Of a stretch of DNA of 35,235 bases, positions 1 through 8,174 are shown one piece after another. Both the position numbers and the translations under genes were made by a program. The stretch spans positions 1 to 35,235 of the forward strand of contig JAQGNH010000339.1 of assembly GCA_028291945.1 (NCBI GenBank), given 5' to 3'. The DNA comes from Betaproteobacteria bacterium (GTDB lineage Bacteria > Pseudomonadota > Gammaproteobacteria > Burkholderiales > SG8-41). Within the stretch, counting starts at the first letter, position 1. The number at the start of each line of letters is the position of its first letter. A model generated the notes under the pieces. The model saw nothing but the letters and a program-made list of their open reading frames with translations. It was not told the origin of the DNA and did not search any database.

Positions 1-214
1 CGTCTTCGTTGGAGCTCACGGCAATGCCGGGGTTCTGGCCCGTGGTTTCATTCGTCGCTGCGGCTGGAGGCGCGGTAGCAACGGGGGTGCCGGGCACGCT
101 CGATGTCTTCGGTGTGGGCGCCGCGGGTGGTGCGCCCGGTGGTTCCTGGCGACAGCCCAAACCAGTGAAGGCGACGATGGCAATTGAGCTCAGTACGATT
201 CTATTGCGATTCAT
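1..214 (-). CDS. Small secreted or lipoprotein-like protein, 3' end outside window
   Basis: The first 71 codons of a minus-strand gene are present and its end lies beyond position 1. A strong ribosome binding site (AGGAGG, five bases before the ATG) supports the start at 214. The protein opens with Met-Asn-Arg-Asn-Arg and a hydrophobic stretch ending in FTGLGC near residue 21. This resembles a lipoprotein signal, but the residues before the Cys do not match a standard lipobox. What follows is low-complexity Pro/Ala/Thr-rich sequence, typical of an exported linker. No family is recognised. It is divergent from the superoxide dismutase gene, sharing a 244-base intergenic region. Confidence 0.6.
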   Translation of the reverse strand, partial: MNRNRIVLSSIAIVAFTGLGCRQEPPGAPPAAPTPKTSSVPGTPVATAPPAAATNETTGQNPGIAVSSNED

Positions 215-305
215 GAGGACCTCCTTTGTGTGTGACCCGCTTTCGGATACCGCGCAGCGCGCTACTCACGACGTTTGCCTTCTCACACTGCAGACGTCTC
301 GAGAG

Positions 306-319
306 CATGTCTCGACATG
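306..319. promoter_or_regulatory. Inverted repeat between divergent genes, possible operator
   Basis: A perfect dyad with six-base arms (CATGTC and GACATG) separated by TC lies midway between the partial secreted-protein gene and sodB. The core TGTC-TC-GACA recurs in the intergenic region at 34373-34382. The symmetry suggests a regulator site, but no regulator is identified. Confidence 0.35.
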
Positions 320-458
320 GCGACAGCAGCGCGACGCGGTGACCTGGTGCGGAGCACGAGTGTTACAGCTGTGTTCAAGCGAAACGCGTTCCCGGTCGTT
401 ATCGGCACGATAAATGCCGCACTTTGAGGTCCCCATGTCAACTTAAGAGGAACAACCC

Positions 459-1157
459 ATGGCAACACGCACTCAAAAACCACAAGTCGCCGGCAAGCGA
501 GATTCGAGCCCGCTGGATCAGAGCGGACTCCAAGGCACTCAGGCTCCTGCACAGAGTGATTCGGGCGAGGCACAGGGCCGGCACCAGCTTCCACCGCTGC
601 CGTATCCCAAGGCCGCACTCGAACCCCATATGTCAGCGGAGACATTGGAATACCACTACGGCAAGCACCACAAAACGTACGTCGAAAAGCTGAACAAGCT
701 CATCGCCGGAACGCGCTATGCAGACATGGAGCTCGAGGAGATTATCCGTACCGCTCAGGGGCCGATTTTCAACAACGCCGCTCAGGCGTGGAATCACACA
801 TTTTTCTGGAATTGTCTGTCACCGGACGCTGCGGGCAAACCGGAAGGACAGCTCGCTCGGGCGATCGACGCGAGCTTCGGTTCCTTCGCTGCGTTCCAAG
901 ACAAGTTTACCTCCTCCGCTGTCGAGCTCTTCGGCTCGGGCTGGACGTGGCTCGTCAAAGATCGAGACGGCAAGGTCGCGATCGTGACGACTTCGAACGC
1001 CGATACGCCTATCGCGGGCGACAACAAACCGTTACTAACGTGCGATGTCTGGGAGCACGCATACTATATCGACTACCGGAACGCGCGTCCTGATTTTCTC
1101 AAGGCGTACTGGAAGCTGGCGAACTGGGGCTTCGCGAATGGAAATTTCCAGGGGTAA
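459..1157 (+). CDS. sodB: Fe-type superoxide dismutase with N-terminal extension
   Basis: Superoxide dismutase of the Fe/Mn family, converting superoxide to oxygen and hydrogen peroxide in the cytoplasm. The 232-residue protein aligns with E. coli SodB almost without gaps at a constant offset of 40. Metal ligands fall at H66 (EYHYG), H113 (WNHTF), D196 and H200 (DVWEH). Q109 in NNAAQAWNH is the active-site glutamine position typical of iron enzymes; manganese enzymes place it elsewhere. The first 40 residues are hydrophilic, rich in Gln, Ser and Gly, and absent from ordinary SodB; they do not look like a signal peptide. An AAGAGG ribosome binding site precedes the ATG, and a hairpin follows the stop. 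Divergent from the small secreted-protein gene. Confidence 0.93.
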   Translation: MATRTQKPQVAGKRDSSPLDQSGLQGTQAPAQSDSGEAQGRHQLPPLPYPKAALEPHMSAETLEYHYGKHHKTYVEKLNKLIAGTRYADMELEEIIRTAQGPIFNNAAQAWNHTFFWNCLSPDAAGKPEGQLARAIDASFGSFAAFQDKFTSSAVELFGSGWTWLVKDRDGKVAIVTTSNADTPIAGDNKPLLTCDVWEHAYYIDYRNARPDFLKAYWKLANWGFANGNFQG

Positions 1158-1174
1158 CGGCAGCAGCTGATGCT

Positions 1175-1202
1175 GGCGCGGCTCCCGGTTTGCCGCGCCT
1201 TT
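1175..1202 (+). terminator. Putative Rho-independent terminator after sodB
   Basis: A perfect eight-base stem, GGCGCGGC at 1175-1182 and GCCGCGCC at 1192-1199, encloses a nine-base loop and is followed by only three T. It lies 18 bases after the sodB stop. The T run is short, so termination may be weak. It sits between sodB and the converging Bug gene. Confidence 0.5.
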
Positions 1203-1316
1203 CCGCCATTCCTGCGTCTGATATGTTAGCCGAACCCCAGGCGGCCGAATGAGCCGAGAGATTAGCGAGCAACTTCAGTTCGCCGGCGTTCGTTCGCCTG
1301 CTGCGGCTCGAGTCCT

Positions 1317-2291
1317 TCAAAGCTTGATATTTGCCTCTTTGATCACCTTCGCCCATTTCGCGATGTCGTCACGAATCTCCTGAGCGAACACCTGTGGGCT
1401 GTTGCCCACGGGCTGCGCGCCGTCCACGGCGAACTGCGTGACGATGTCGGGATGGTTCAACACTTTGACGATTTCGTTATGCAGGAGCGTGATGATAGCG
1501 GCGGGTGTTCGCGCCGGCGCGGCGAGGCCATACCACGACGCCGATTCGAACCCGGGAAAGCCGGATTCGGTGAGCGTCGGGATATCCGGCAGTACCGATA
1601 TACGCTGGGCACTTCCTACCGCGATTGCGCGCAGACGGCCCGATTTGATGTGAGGCATGAATACGCCGGGATTCGCGAACAGAAGATCCGCTTCGTTGGT
1701 GAGCAATCCAACCATCGCAGGTCCTGCACCCTTGTACGGCACGTGAACCACTTTGATGCCGGTGTTGAGCCTGAAGAGCTCCATCGCCATGGTTCCGCCG
1801 GAACCGGTGCCCGATGAAGCCCATGTGACTTTGCCCGGGTTCGCTTTGGCGTACTCGACCAGCGCCTGAACCGTGCGAACCGGAAACGCCGGCCTCGCAG
1901 CCAGAATGTTCGGCACGGACGCAAACTTCGTGACGGGCGCAAAATCCTTTATCGGATCGAACGGAATCTTCGGGACGAGGCTCACGGTCACGGTCATGAC
2001 TGCAACTGCCGCAACGAGCATCGTGTAACCATCCGGTGTCGCTCGCGCGACGATCTCGCCTGCGATCAGGCCACCTGCGCCGCCGCGGTTTTCATAAAGG
2101 ATAGACTGACCCAGCCGCTCGCTGAGCTTCTGCGCGAGGGGGCGCGCGATGACGTCGGTTCCGCCGCCGGGTGCAAAGGGCACGACCCAGCGCATCGGCT
2201 TGGTCGGATAGGCGCTGCTTTGCGCGTAGGCGTGTGAGACGCTCAGCAGCGCGACCAGTGCGGGAACTGCGATCGGGGTGCGCATAATCAT
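1317..2291 (-). CDS. Bug/TctC-type periplasmic solute-binding protein (copy 1)
   Basis: Receptor of the tripartite tricarboxylate transporter family (Bug/TctC), which binds small carboxylates or related organic solutes in the periplasm. The 324-residue protein has a signal peptide ending near residue 23 (HAYA before QSS). It carries the family landmarks: YPTKP, VPFAPGGGTD, an ENRGG motif, DGYT, HVPYKG in the middle and SWYG late in the sequence. AGGAG lies just before the ATG. By eye it is about 70 percent identical to copy 6 at 22847-23812, pointing to a fairly recent duplication. No TctA/TctB genes are nearby, so it must use membrane subunits encoded elsewhere or act as a sensor. Substrate unknown. 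Confidence 0.92.
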   Translation of the reverse strand: MIMRTPIAVPALVALLSVSHAYAQSSAYPTKPMRWVVPFAPGGGTDVIARPLAQKLSERLGQSILYENRGGAGGLIAGEIVARATPDGYTMLVAAVAVMTVTVSLVPKIPFDPIKDFAPVTKFASVPNILAARPAFPVRTVQALVEYAKANPGKVTWASSGTGSGGTMAMELFRLNTGIKVVHVPYKGAGPAMVGLLTNEADLLFANPGVFMPHIKSGRLRAIAVGSAQRISVLPDIPTLTESGFPGFESASWYGLAAPARTPAAIITLLHNEIVKVLNHPDIVTQFAVDGAQPVGNSPQVFAQEIRDDIAKWAKVIKEANIKL

Positions 2292-2456
2292 TCTTCTCCT
2301 CGAAATAACACACGCTCTGGGCCTGTCCAGTCGAGACGGGCGTAATGCTGGATTTGCGTATTTAGGTGGAAGACGTCATACGTGAAGTTACAGTGACTCA
2401 AGCCGTTGAGAACGGCCGCGAGTTGTTGCCGCTGCTTTCACGAATGACCGCCTGGG

Positions 2457-3443
2457 CTACTTTAGCGTGAGATTCGCTTCCCGGATGAGCTTGCTCCACT
2501 TCGAAACATCGGACTTGATGTATGCGCCGAACTGCTCCGGTGTGCTTCCCACGACGTCCGAACCCTCGGCTGAGAGGCGCTGCGCGACCTCGGGCGCCTG
2601 CAGCGACTCGGTGATCGCGGCGTTCAGCCTCTGAACGATGGCCGCGGATACCTTGGCCGAAGTGGTGACGCCATACCACTGATTGACTTCATAGCCCGGC
2701 AGGCCGGACTCTGCGACCGTCGGCAGGTCCACAGTGGCCGAACGTTTGCTCGCGGTCATCGCGATCCAGCGCAGACGGCCGGCCTGCACCTGCGGACGCA
2801 CGCTGAACATCGAGTTGAATCCGAGATGCACTTCGTTTGCGAGCATCGCGGTGATGATCGGTGCCGAACCTTTGTAGGCGATGTGCACCATTCTGATTCC
2901 CGCCATATGGCTCATGAGCTCGCCCGCAAAATGCTGTAGCGAACCCATTCCTGACGTGCCGTAATTGAGCTTGCCGGGATTCACCTTCGCGTAGGCAATC
3001 AGCTCCCTGATCGATTTGACTGGCATCGACGACGGTACGTAAACAACATAGAAAACCGACGTTGCGTGCGAGATCGGTTGCAGGTCTTTGACGATGTCAT
3101 AGCCCAGTTTCTGACCGGACGCGGCGGCGGTTGCGTGCGAGGCGGTGATCAGGCCGATCGTATAGCCATCCGGATTCGCCTTGGCCGTGTACTCGATGCC
3201 GATGTGACCGCCTCCACCGGTGCGGTTGTCAACGACGACCTGCTGCCCCCACCGCTCGGACAGCTTTGCCGCAATCGCGCGAGCGGTGGTATCGGTGCCT
3301 GCGCCAGGCGCATACGGCACGATGAAACGTACAGGCCTGTTCGGATACGCGGTCGACCGCTCGCCTTCTGCGGCGTGCAGCGATAGCGCAAATAACGCGG
3401 CGGCCGAGACGACGGATACGAAGAAAACTTTCGATCGCAGCAT
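2457..3443 (-). CDS. Bug/TctC-type periplasmic solute-binding protein (copy 2)
   Basis: A second Bug receptor, 328 residues, on the same strand and upstream of copy 1, with 165 bases between them. The ATG at 3443 is preferred because it starts a normal signal peptide (MLRSKVFF, then a hydrophobic core, then LHAAEG). The frame stays open to 3518, but those 25 extra codons read through a dispersed palindromic repeat at 3481-3516. Family marks are YPNRP, VPYAPGAGTD, VDNRTG, DGYT, HIAYKG and QWYG. It is clearly more distant from copy 1 than copy 6 is. The ribosome binding site is weak (AAGAAAG). Substrate unknown. Confidence 0.9.
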   Translation of the reverse strand: MLRSKVFFVSVVSAAALFALSLHAAEGERSTAYPNRPVRFIVPYAPGAGTDTTARAIAAKLSERWGQQVVVDNRTGGGGHIGIEYTAKANPDGYTIGLITASHATAAASGQKLGYDIVKDLQPISHATSVFYVVYVPSSMPVKSIRELIAYAKVNPGKLNYGTSGMGSLQHFAGELMSHMAGIRMVHIAYKGSAPIITAMLANEVHLGFNSMFSVRPQVQAGRLRWIAMTASKRSATVDLPTVAESGLPGYEVNQWYGVTTSAKVSAAIVQRLNAAITESLQAPEVAQRLSAEGSDVVGSTPEQFGAYIKSDVSKWSKLIREANLTLK

Positions 3444-3480
3444 GCTTTCTTGCTTGGCCCGTGGCCCTCGACGTTCGTAA

Positions 3481-3516
3481 CGAGATTGCTTCGTCACTGC
3501 GGTTCCTCGCAATGAC
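3481..3516. repeat. Dispersed imperfect palindrome (GTCATTGCGAGG...GCAATCTCG type)
   Basis: The minus strand reads GTCATTGCGAGGAACCGC followed by AGTGACGAAGCAATCTCG. This is the familiar 36-base imperfect palindrome scattered in many unrelated bacterial genomes, which creates false N-terminal extensions translating as RGTAVTKQSR. ATTGC and GCAAT form the stem bases. It lies just upstream of the Bug copy 2 signal peptide and is probably not coding. Confidence 0.7.
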
Positions 3517-3581
3517 ACTCTCTGTTTCCTCAGAGCTTGTCGAAGCGTGAACGGCCTTGGTTCAACACAACGGGGTTGCGT

Positions 3582-5375
3582 TCAACGTTCCCGTTCGCGC
3601 CGCGCTGTCACCCGCTGCCCTTTGATCGTCGTGCGCGAAAGAGCCCGCAGCACCTTGTCGACGACTGACTCGGGCACTTCTACAAGACAGGACTCGTCTC
3701 CGATCTGAATTGCGCCGATCGCGTCGCCCGCGATATTCGCTTCGTTGGCAATCGCCCCGACGAGGTCTTTAGGACGCACGTTGCGCTGATCGCCCACTTT
3801 TACGACGAGGCGTGTCATCGCGTCGGTGCGCCGTTTCGGCGGGCGGTGGCCACTGGTTCTTTGTTGCGTGCTACCGCTTTCCCACGGAGAGACGGGATGA
3901 TTCTGCTTTCCCTGGCCTTTGCTCTCACGCCCGCTCTTTTTTTGCGGGTAAACGGGTTCGTCGCGCTGCCTGTCCCGCCGCGAGGGTGCTTCGTCGGCCC
4001 GCGTGCGCCGGGAGGGGCGCGATTCGGCTTTCTCCTCGAACTGGGGAATGTCGCCCTTATTGTCAGCTTCTTCGCCTAAAGTGGCTTCCGCCGCGAGCTT
4101 GGCAGCGGCCGCGGCGATGTCCATCGCATCGAATTCTTCGGCGAGCGACTGAACAGCGATGCGATAGGTGTCGAACGCATTCTCGATCAAGGTTTCGCGC
4201 AGCGATGCCGTGAGCATCTCGATCCGACGGGCGCGCAGGTCCGCCACCGTTGGGATACGGGCCGACTCGATGCGCTGCTTGACCACGCTTTCGATCGCCT
4301 TCAACAGGCGATGCTCGCGTGGCTGCACCAGCGTGATCGCGGTGCCTTCGCGTCCTGCGCGTCCGGTGCGGCCGATGCGATGCACGTATACATCGGGCGA
4401 CTCCGGAATGTCGTAGTTGATGACGTGGCTGACGTGCTCGATGTCCAGCCCGCGCGCGGCCACATCGGTTGCGATCAGCAGATCGGCCACGCCTTCGCGG
4501 AAACGGTTCATCACGCGGTCACGCTGTGCCTGCGCGAAACCGCCGTGCAGGGCTTCGGGGCTGTAACCATGGCTCGCCAGCGCTTCGGTCAGCTCATCCA
4601 CTTCGGTACGTGTACGGCAAAAAATGATTGCCGAGGTGGGCGATTCCAGGTCGAGGATGCGCCCGAGTGCTTCGAGCTTGTGGGGCCGGGGCACGACGTA
4701 GGCCACCTGACGAACGCGCGGTGTCTTGCGAACCTCCGCCTTGATCGTGACGCGCTCGGGGTTGCGCAGATGACGTTTGACGAGCTCGTTGATCCTCGGC
4801 GGAAACGTTGCCGAGAAGAGGGCGGTCTGCCGCTCCTTGGGCGTTTCGTCCAGTATCGCTTCGATGTCTTCGATGAAGCCCATGTCGAGCATTTCGTCCG
4901 CCTCGTCGAGCACCAGATAACGCACGCCGCTCAAATCGAGGCTGCCGCGCCGGATGTGATCGAGCAGGCGTCCGGGTGTCCCCACGACGACCTGCACGCC
5001 GCGCTTCAACCCGGAGAGCTGCCGCTGAATCGGCTGCCCGCCGTAGATCGGCAAAACGCTTACGCGGCGATGCCCGTATCGGTGCACTGCTTCCGCGACC
5101 TGCATCGCAAGCTCTCGTGTGGGCGCCAGAACGAGCGCTTGAACCGCACGCACCTTCGGATCGAGCCGCTCGATCAGCGGCAACGCGAACGCGGCGGTCT
5201 TGCCGGTGCCCGTAGCCGCGCTGCCCAGTACATCGCGTCCGCCGAGCAAAAGCGGGATCGCCTGACTCTGGATCGGTGTGGGCTCCTCATAGCCAAGCTC
5301 TTCGAGCACGGCGATGACTTCGGTGCTGAGACCGAGTCCTTTGAAAGTGATGCGCGTTTCGTCTTCGTCATTCAT
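3582..5375 (-). CDS. deaD: DEAD-box ATP-dependent RNA helicase
   Basis: RNA helicase of the DeaD/CsdA group, remodelling structured RNA and assisting ribosome assembly or mRNA turnover. The ATG at 5375 is chosen: GAGG lies seven bases upstream and the protein then begins close to the Q motif. The 597-residue product has all core motifs in order: Q motif (PTPIQSQAIP), ATGTGKT, PTRELA, DEAD, SAT, DVAARGLD and HRIGRTGRAGREG. An Arg/Glu/Lys-rich linker follows (about residues 430-520), then a C-terminal RNA-binding domain of the DbpA type (about 525-597). A start 11 codons upstream is also possible. It lies 25 bases after the transglutaminase pair, probably in the same transcript. Confidence 0.93.
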   Translation of the reverse strand: MNDEDETRITFKGLGLSTEVIAVLEELGYEEPTPIQSQAIPLLLGGRDVLGSAATGTGKTAAFALPLIERLDPKVRAVQALVLAPTRELAMQVAEAVHRYGHRRVSVLPIYGGQPIQRQLSGLKRGVQVVVGTPGRLLDHIRRGSLDLSGVRYLVLDEADEMLDMGFIEDIEAILDETPKERQTALFSATFPPRINELVKRHLRNPERVTIKAEVRKTPRVRQVAYVVPRPHKLEALGRILDLESPTSAIIFCRTRTEVDELTEALASHGYSPEALHGGFAQAQRDRVMNRFREGVADLLIATDVAARGLDIEHVSHVINYDIPESPDVYVHRIGRTGRAGREGTAITLVQPREHRLLKAIESVVKQRIESARIPTVADLRARRIEMLTASLRETLIENAFDTYRIAVQSLAEEFDAMDIAAAAAKLAAEATLGEEADNKGDIPQFEEKAESRPSRRTRADEAPSRRDRQRDEPVYPQKKSGRESKGQGKQNHPVSPWESGSTQQRTSGHRPPKRRTDAMTRLVVKVGDQRNVRPKDLVGAIANEANIAGDAIGAIQIGDESCLVEVPESVVDKVLRALSRTTIKGQRVTARRERER

Positions 5376-5400
5376 GGTGAGCCTCGGTTCAAGCGATACG

Positions 5401-6219
5401 CTACACAACTGCTTTGACCGGGACCTCGTCAGTGAAGACCCTGAACCCGGCTAGAGTGCTCGCGCCAAAAGATGTGGAGATCGCGACGTCGGTGGCATCC
5501 CGTCCGCGCGCCATCAGGATGCGGCCGATACGCGGCCGGTTATTGCGCGCGTCGAAGGTATACCAGCAGCCGCCCAGATAAACCTCGAACCACGCGCTGA
5601 AGTCCATCGGCTCGACCACCGGAACTCCGATGTCACCCATATAGCCTGTGCAGTAACGCGCCGGAATGTTCATGCAGCGGCACATCGCGATCGCGAGGTG
5701 GGCAAAGTCGCGGCACACGCCCTTGCGCTCCATGTAGCTGTCCCACGCCGACATGGTCGAACGCGCGTAGTGATAGCCAAAAGTGATCCAGTTGTGCACG
5801 TAGTCGCAGATTGCCTGTACCCGCGCCCACCCGGGCTCCGTGTTCGCGAAGAGTGCCCACGCGGCGTCGCCCAGACGATCCGTCTCGCAATAGCGGCTGC
5901 CTAACAGATACACGAGCGTGTCCTGCGGCAGCTCCTCGATCGTATGCTGGCGCGCGTCCGGCGCGACCACGTCAGGCAAGCCCGAATCGGCGATCACGAA
6001 ATCCGTGCGTATCGTCGTCCTGCCCTGTGGCGCAGTAATTCGGGTGCAGACGTTGCCGAAGCCGTCGACGTAGTCCACCGGCGAAACGTCGCGATCGAAA
6101 GAGATGCGGTGCGGCGTCTGCAGGTCCTTGTTGCGCGAAGGATGGATGCTCAGCACCAGCAGCATGGGAGTGGGCTTCGGGCAATCGTAGGCGATCTCGA
6201 ATCCGGCTTTGATATGCAT
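5401..6219 (-). CDS. Transglutaminase-like protein 2, His position is Ser
   Basis: Transglutaminase-core protein (COG1305 type), 272 residues, probably cytoplasmic as no signal peptide is seen. The ATG at 6219 overlaps the TAA of the upstream paralogue by one base (TAATG), which suggests translational coupling; the frame is open further upstream, but that would run deep into the neighbour. The nucleophile region is KGVCRDFAHL (C169) and the acidic residue lies in WYTFDAR (D223). Where the paralogue has THAW, this protein reads FSAW, so S208 stands at the catalytic His position. Either this is a subfamily feature or the protein lacks classical papain-like activity. It may act with its partner on isopeptide or amide bonds; no substrate is known. 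Confidence 0.85.
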   Translation of the reverse strand: MHIKAGFEIAYDCPKPTPMLLVLSIHPSRNKDLQTPHRISFDRDVSPVDYVDGFGNVCTRITAPQGRTTIRTDFVIADSGLPDVVAPDARQHTIEELPQDTLVYLLGSRYCETDRLGDAAWALFANTEPGWARVQAICDYVHNWITFGYHYARSTMSAWDSYMERKGVCRDFAHLAIAMCRCMNIPARYCTGYMGDIGVPVVEPMDFSAWFEVYLGGCWYTFDARNNRPRIGRILMARGRDATDVAISTSFGASTLAGFRVFTDEVPVKAVV

Positions 6220-7139
6220 TACGCAACTCCGCGCGCCGCGCCGCGGGGGAGTGCTGGACCCTCCGGCGATTCGCAGGTGATATGTACATCTACTGTGAAG
6301 CCTAGGCTGTCGGACGGAAAGCCTGACCATGTGCCCCAGATCGGCACGGCCTGTATCGGGTCGCGCGCCACAGCGACCCGAATCAAATCACGGTTGCCCA
6401 CGATGCCATTAGTTGGGTCGAACTCCATCCAGCCAGCGCCGGGAATGTAGATCTGGACCCACGCGTGGGTCGAGCCACCGCCGGCATATCGTCCGGATGC
6501 GGTGGTGGGATTGTGGAGATAACCGGAGACGAAGCGCGCGGCGAGGCCCAATGAGCGCACGGCCTCGATCATAAGTATGGCAAAGTCGCGGCAGCTGCCG
6601 CTGCGAAGTCTGAGCGTGGTAAGAGGGTCCTGAATGCCCATCTCGCTGCGAGACACGTACGTGAAATCCTTGCGTATCGTCTGCGTCAGGGTGGCGAGCA
6701 GCTCGTAGGTGCGGACAGGACCTGCAGACCTCACAAATTGCCGTGCCCATTCGTAGAGCTCGTAATCGCGGTCGGGATACTGGCGTTCGATCGAGCGGAG
6801 GAGGTCCGGCATCTCTTCCGGATCGTAGGAAAAGGGATACGTCAGCGCATGCGCAGCAATCGGGAAGTCGAGCGGCGGGATTGGCGAATGGTCCAGCCGG
6901 ATGGTGCTTTCGAACCTGAGGTCTTTCGCGCGCCGGGCGAATTCGACCACAGTGACGCAGTTGCCGAACACGTCGTGCACCCAGCGAATGCTGGAGGGAG
7001 TCGGCGAAATATTGAGACTGGCGTCGAGCAGCCGCTGGTCCCAGCTGTCGCGGGGCCGGAACATCAGGCGGTGCTCGCCCAAGGCGACCGCCTGCTTGTA
7101 GCGGTAAGTCGTGGTGTGGCGAACGTTAAGAATGGACAT
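6219..7139 (-). CDS. Transglutaminase-like protein 1 with intact Cys-His-Asp
   Basis: A 306-residue transglutaminase-like protein with an N-terminal beta region (about residues 1-85, typical of this bacterial family) and a core domain. The presumed catalytic residues are all present: C183 in GSCRDFA, H225 in THAWVQ and D241 in FDPTN. Such proteins are thought to hydrolyse or transfer amide bonds, and in bacteria are often found with ATP-grasp and alpha-E partners; none are visible here. No signal peptide. It is coupled to transglutaminase-like protein 2 by a one-base overlap, and the two share about the same core architecture. The start at 7139 lacks a clear ribosome binding site. Confidence 0.88.
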   Translation of the reverse strand: MSILNVRHTTTYRYKQAVALGEHRLMFRPRDSWDQRLLDASLNISPTPSSIRWVHDVFGNCVTVVEFARRAKDLRFESTIRLDHSPIPPLDFPIAAHALTYPFSYDPEEMPDLLRSIERQYPDRDYELYEWARQFVRSAGPVRTYELLATLTQTIRKDFTYVSRSEMGIQDPLTTLRLRSGSCRDFAILMIEAVRSLGLAARFVSGYLHNPTTASGRYAGGGSTHAWVQIYIPGAGWMEFDPTNGIVGNRDLIRVAVARDPIQAVPIWGTWSGFPSDSLGFTVDVHITCESPEGPALPRGAARGVA

Positions 7140-7210
7140 GCGCGTCAGCGAGTCTGGGCGTCATCGAACGCTTCGGCGCGCACCGTCAGCGCGACGGAGT
7201 GCATGCGTTC

Positions 7211-7345
7211 TCAAACCAGGGCTGCTTCTTCCTCGGCTTTCGCGCGCGTTTCACACCAGCCGACGACGACCGGGCGGTGCTCGATCCATACCTCATAGAT
7301 CCAGCCGCCGCCGGTATCGGACGGGTGAATTCTGACTTCGGTCAT
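7211..7345 (-). CDS. 44-residue small protein, unknown function
   Basis: A short minus-strand frame starting ATG at 7345 and ending TGA at 7211. The product begins MTEVRIHPSD, has GGGWIYEVW and RPVVVGW, and ends in an Ala/Glu-rich helix. The pattern of two short Trp-containing strands plus a helix looks like a genuine small protein rather than noise. It lies 15 bases after a W-x-W family gene and 71 bases before transglutaminase-like protein 1, all in the same direction. It is not a clear member of the W-x-W family but could share its general fold. No strong ribosome binding site is seen. Confidence 0.5.
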   Translation of the reverse strand: MTEVRIHPSDTGGGWIYEVWIEHRPVVVGWCETRAKAEEEAALV

Positions 7346-7360
7346 GGCATAGTCTTTATG

Positions 7361-7558
7361 TCAGCGCGACTCAGGGCCGTCGCTCCCATGATCCTGCGGA
7401 CCTTCGTGTTCTCCGGCATATCCATGCTCTATGGCGTCGGCGAGGCAGTCCGCACGCTTCGCAAAGCCGCGCGACGAGCGCGCGACATGAGCGGCATAGG
7501 AGTCCAGCTTCTGCCAATGCCAGTCACCGTTTCGATCTGCATAAATATTCCAGTGCAT
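7361..7558 (-). CDS. Small W-x-W family protein A
   Basis: A 65-residue protein starting MHWNIYADRNGDWHWQ, with SSRGFAKRADCLADAIEHGY in the second half. It matches the window's repeated small-protein pattern: a Trp near the N-terminus, a turn with Gly, W-x-W, then S...F...C(I/L)xDA..HGY. An ATG 16 codons upstream (7606) is open too, but this start aligns with the other members. The C-terminal tail is charged and disordered-looking. It heads a possible minus-strand transcript leading to the transglutaminases and helicase. Function unknown; a DUF1508/YegP-like beta-hairpin plus helix fold is a guess. Confidence 0.6.
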   Translation of the reverse strand: MHWNIYADRNGDWHWQKLDSYAAHVARSSRGFAKRADCLADAIEHGYAGEHEGPQDHGSDGPESR

Positions 7559-7900
7559 AGGCAGCCTATAGAGCCGGCACAGCCAACTATCCGTAAGCGA
7601 CTGCATCAGAAAGGCAGATTGCGTGTTTTAAGTGAAATCGCCCACGACCTGAACTTGACCGTGCGACGTACGGTGTTTCCCGTGCCACAGTGTACGTGCC
7701 TTTGACCCCCTGAGGGGCAACGGACGCCGGTCGACAAAAAGAGGCAAGCGACCGGGCAAAATAAAATCGAGCATTTCGAGGCGCGATCGAAAGTTCCTCG
7801 TTGGAGGCCTGAACAGTTTGTATGCGGCGGAAAACTCGAGGCCGACGAAGAACGGCACAAGCAAGTATGGTACCTTGTCCGCCGCAACACAAGCTGCGAG
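7559..7900. other. Stretch without a convincing gene
   Basis: Open frames exist on both strands here, but none has a plausible start, ribosome binding site or recognisable motif. A short GACCCCCTGAGGGGC palindrome lies at about 7706-7720. The region probably holds the promoter for small protein A and the termination zone of the 53-residue membrane protein gene. Confidence 0.4.
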
Positions 7901-8062
7901 CTATTTGACCTGATCGAGAGCCGCGAGCGTTTCGATCAACCGCTCGCGGCGGCGAATTTCGCGCAGCCGCCTGTAGGTCGGGACACCGAGTACGAGCGCA
8001 ATGACCACGCACACGCTTGCAAACGCTGCGAATGCGACAAGAAAAGCGAGACCAAACGTCAT
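7901..8062 (-). CDS. 53-residue single-span membrane protein
   Basis: A short minus-strand gene, ATG at 8062 and TAG at 7901. It encodes one hydrophobic helix (about residues 4-28, Ala/Val/Leu/Phe rich) followed by a strongly basic amphipathic tail (TYRRLREIRRRERLIETLAA). This topology, with a positively charged cytoplasmic side, is typical of real small membrane proteins. No family is recognised and the ribosome binding site is weak. A frame is also open on the opposite strand, but that translation has no membrane or domain character. Confidence 0.5.
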   Translation of the reverse strand: MTFGLAFLVAFAAFASVCVVIALVLGVPTYRRLREIRRRERLIETLAALDQVK

Positions 8063-8174
8063 GCGCCTACCAGCAAAGGAAACTTCCGGGGAGACGGCGA
8101 GGCCGCATCGAGCCAGAAAAACAGACTCAGTGTATCCGCTGGCGAGTCAGCGTGCCGCAATGGCGGTGTACTGA

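Noticed and set aside
9-413. 134-codon plus-strand frame at the window start
   Set aside because: It runs antisense to the secreted-protein start that has AGGAGG, and into the intergenic region; no motif.
3444-3518. 25-residue extension of Bug copy 2
   Set aside because: It translates a dispersed palindromic repeat; the signal peptide begins at 3443.
4311-5417. 368-codon open frame on the plus strand opposite the RNA helicase
   Set aside because: The helicase has every DEAD-box motif on the other strand; the opposite frame shows no domain and is a result of high GC.
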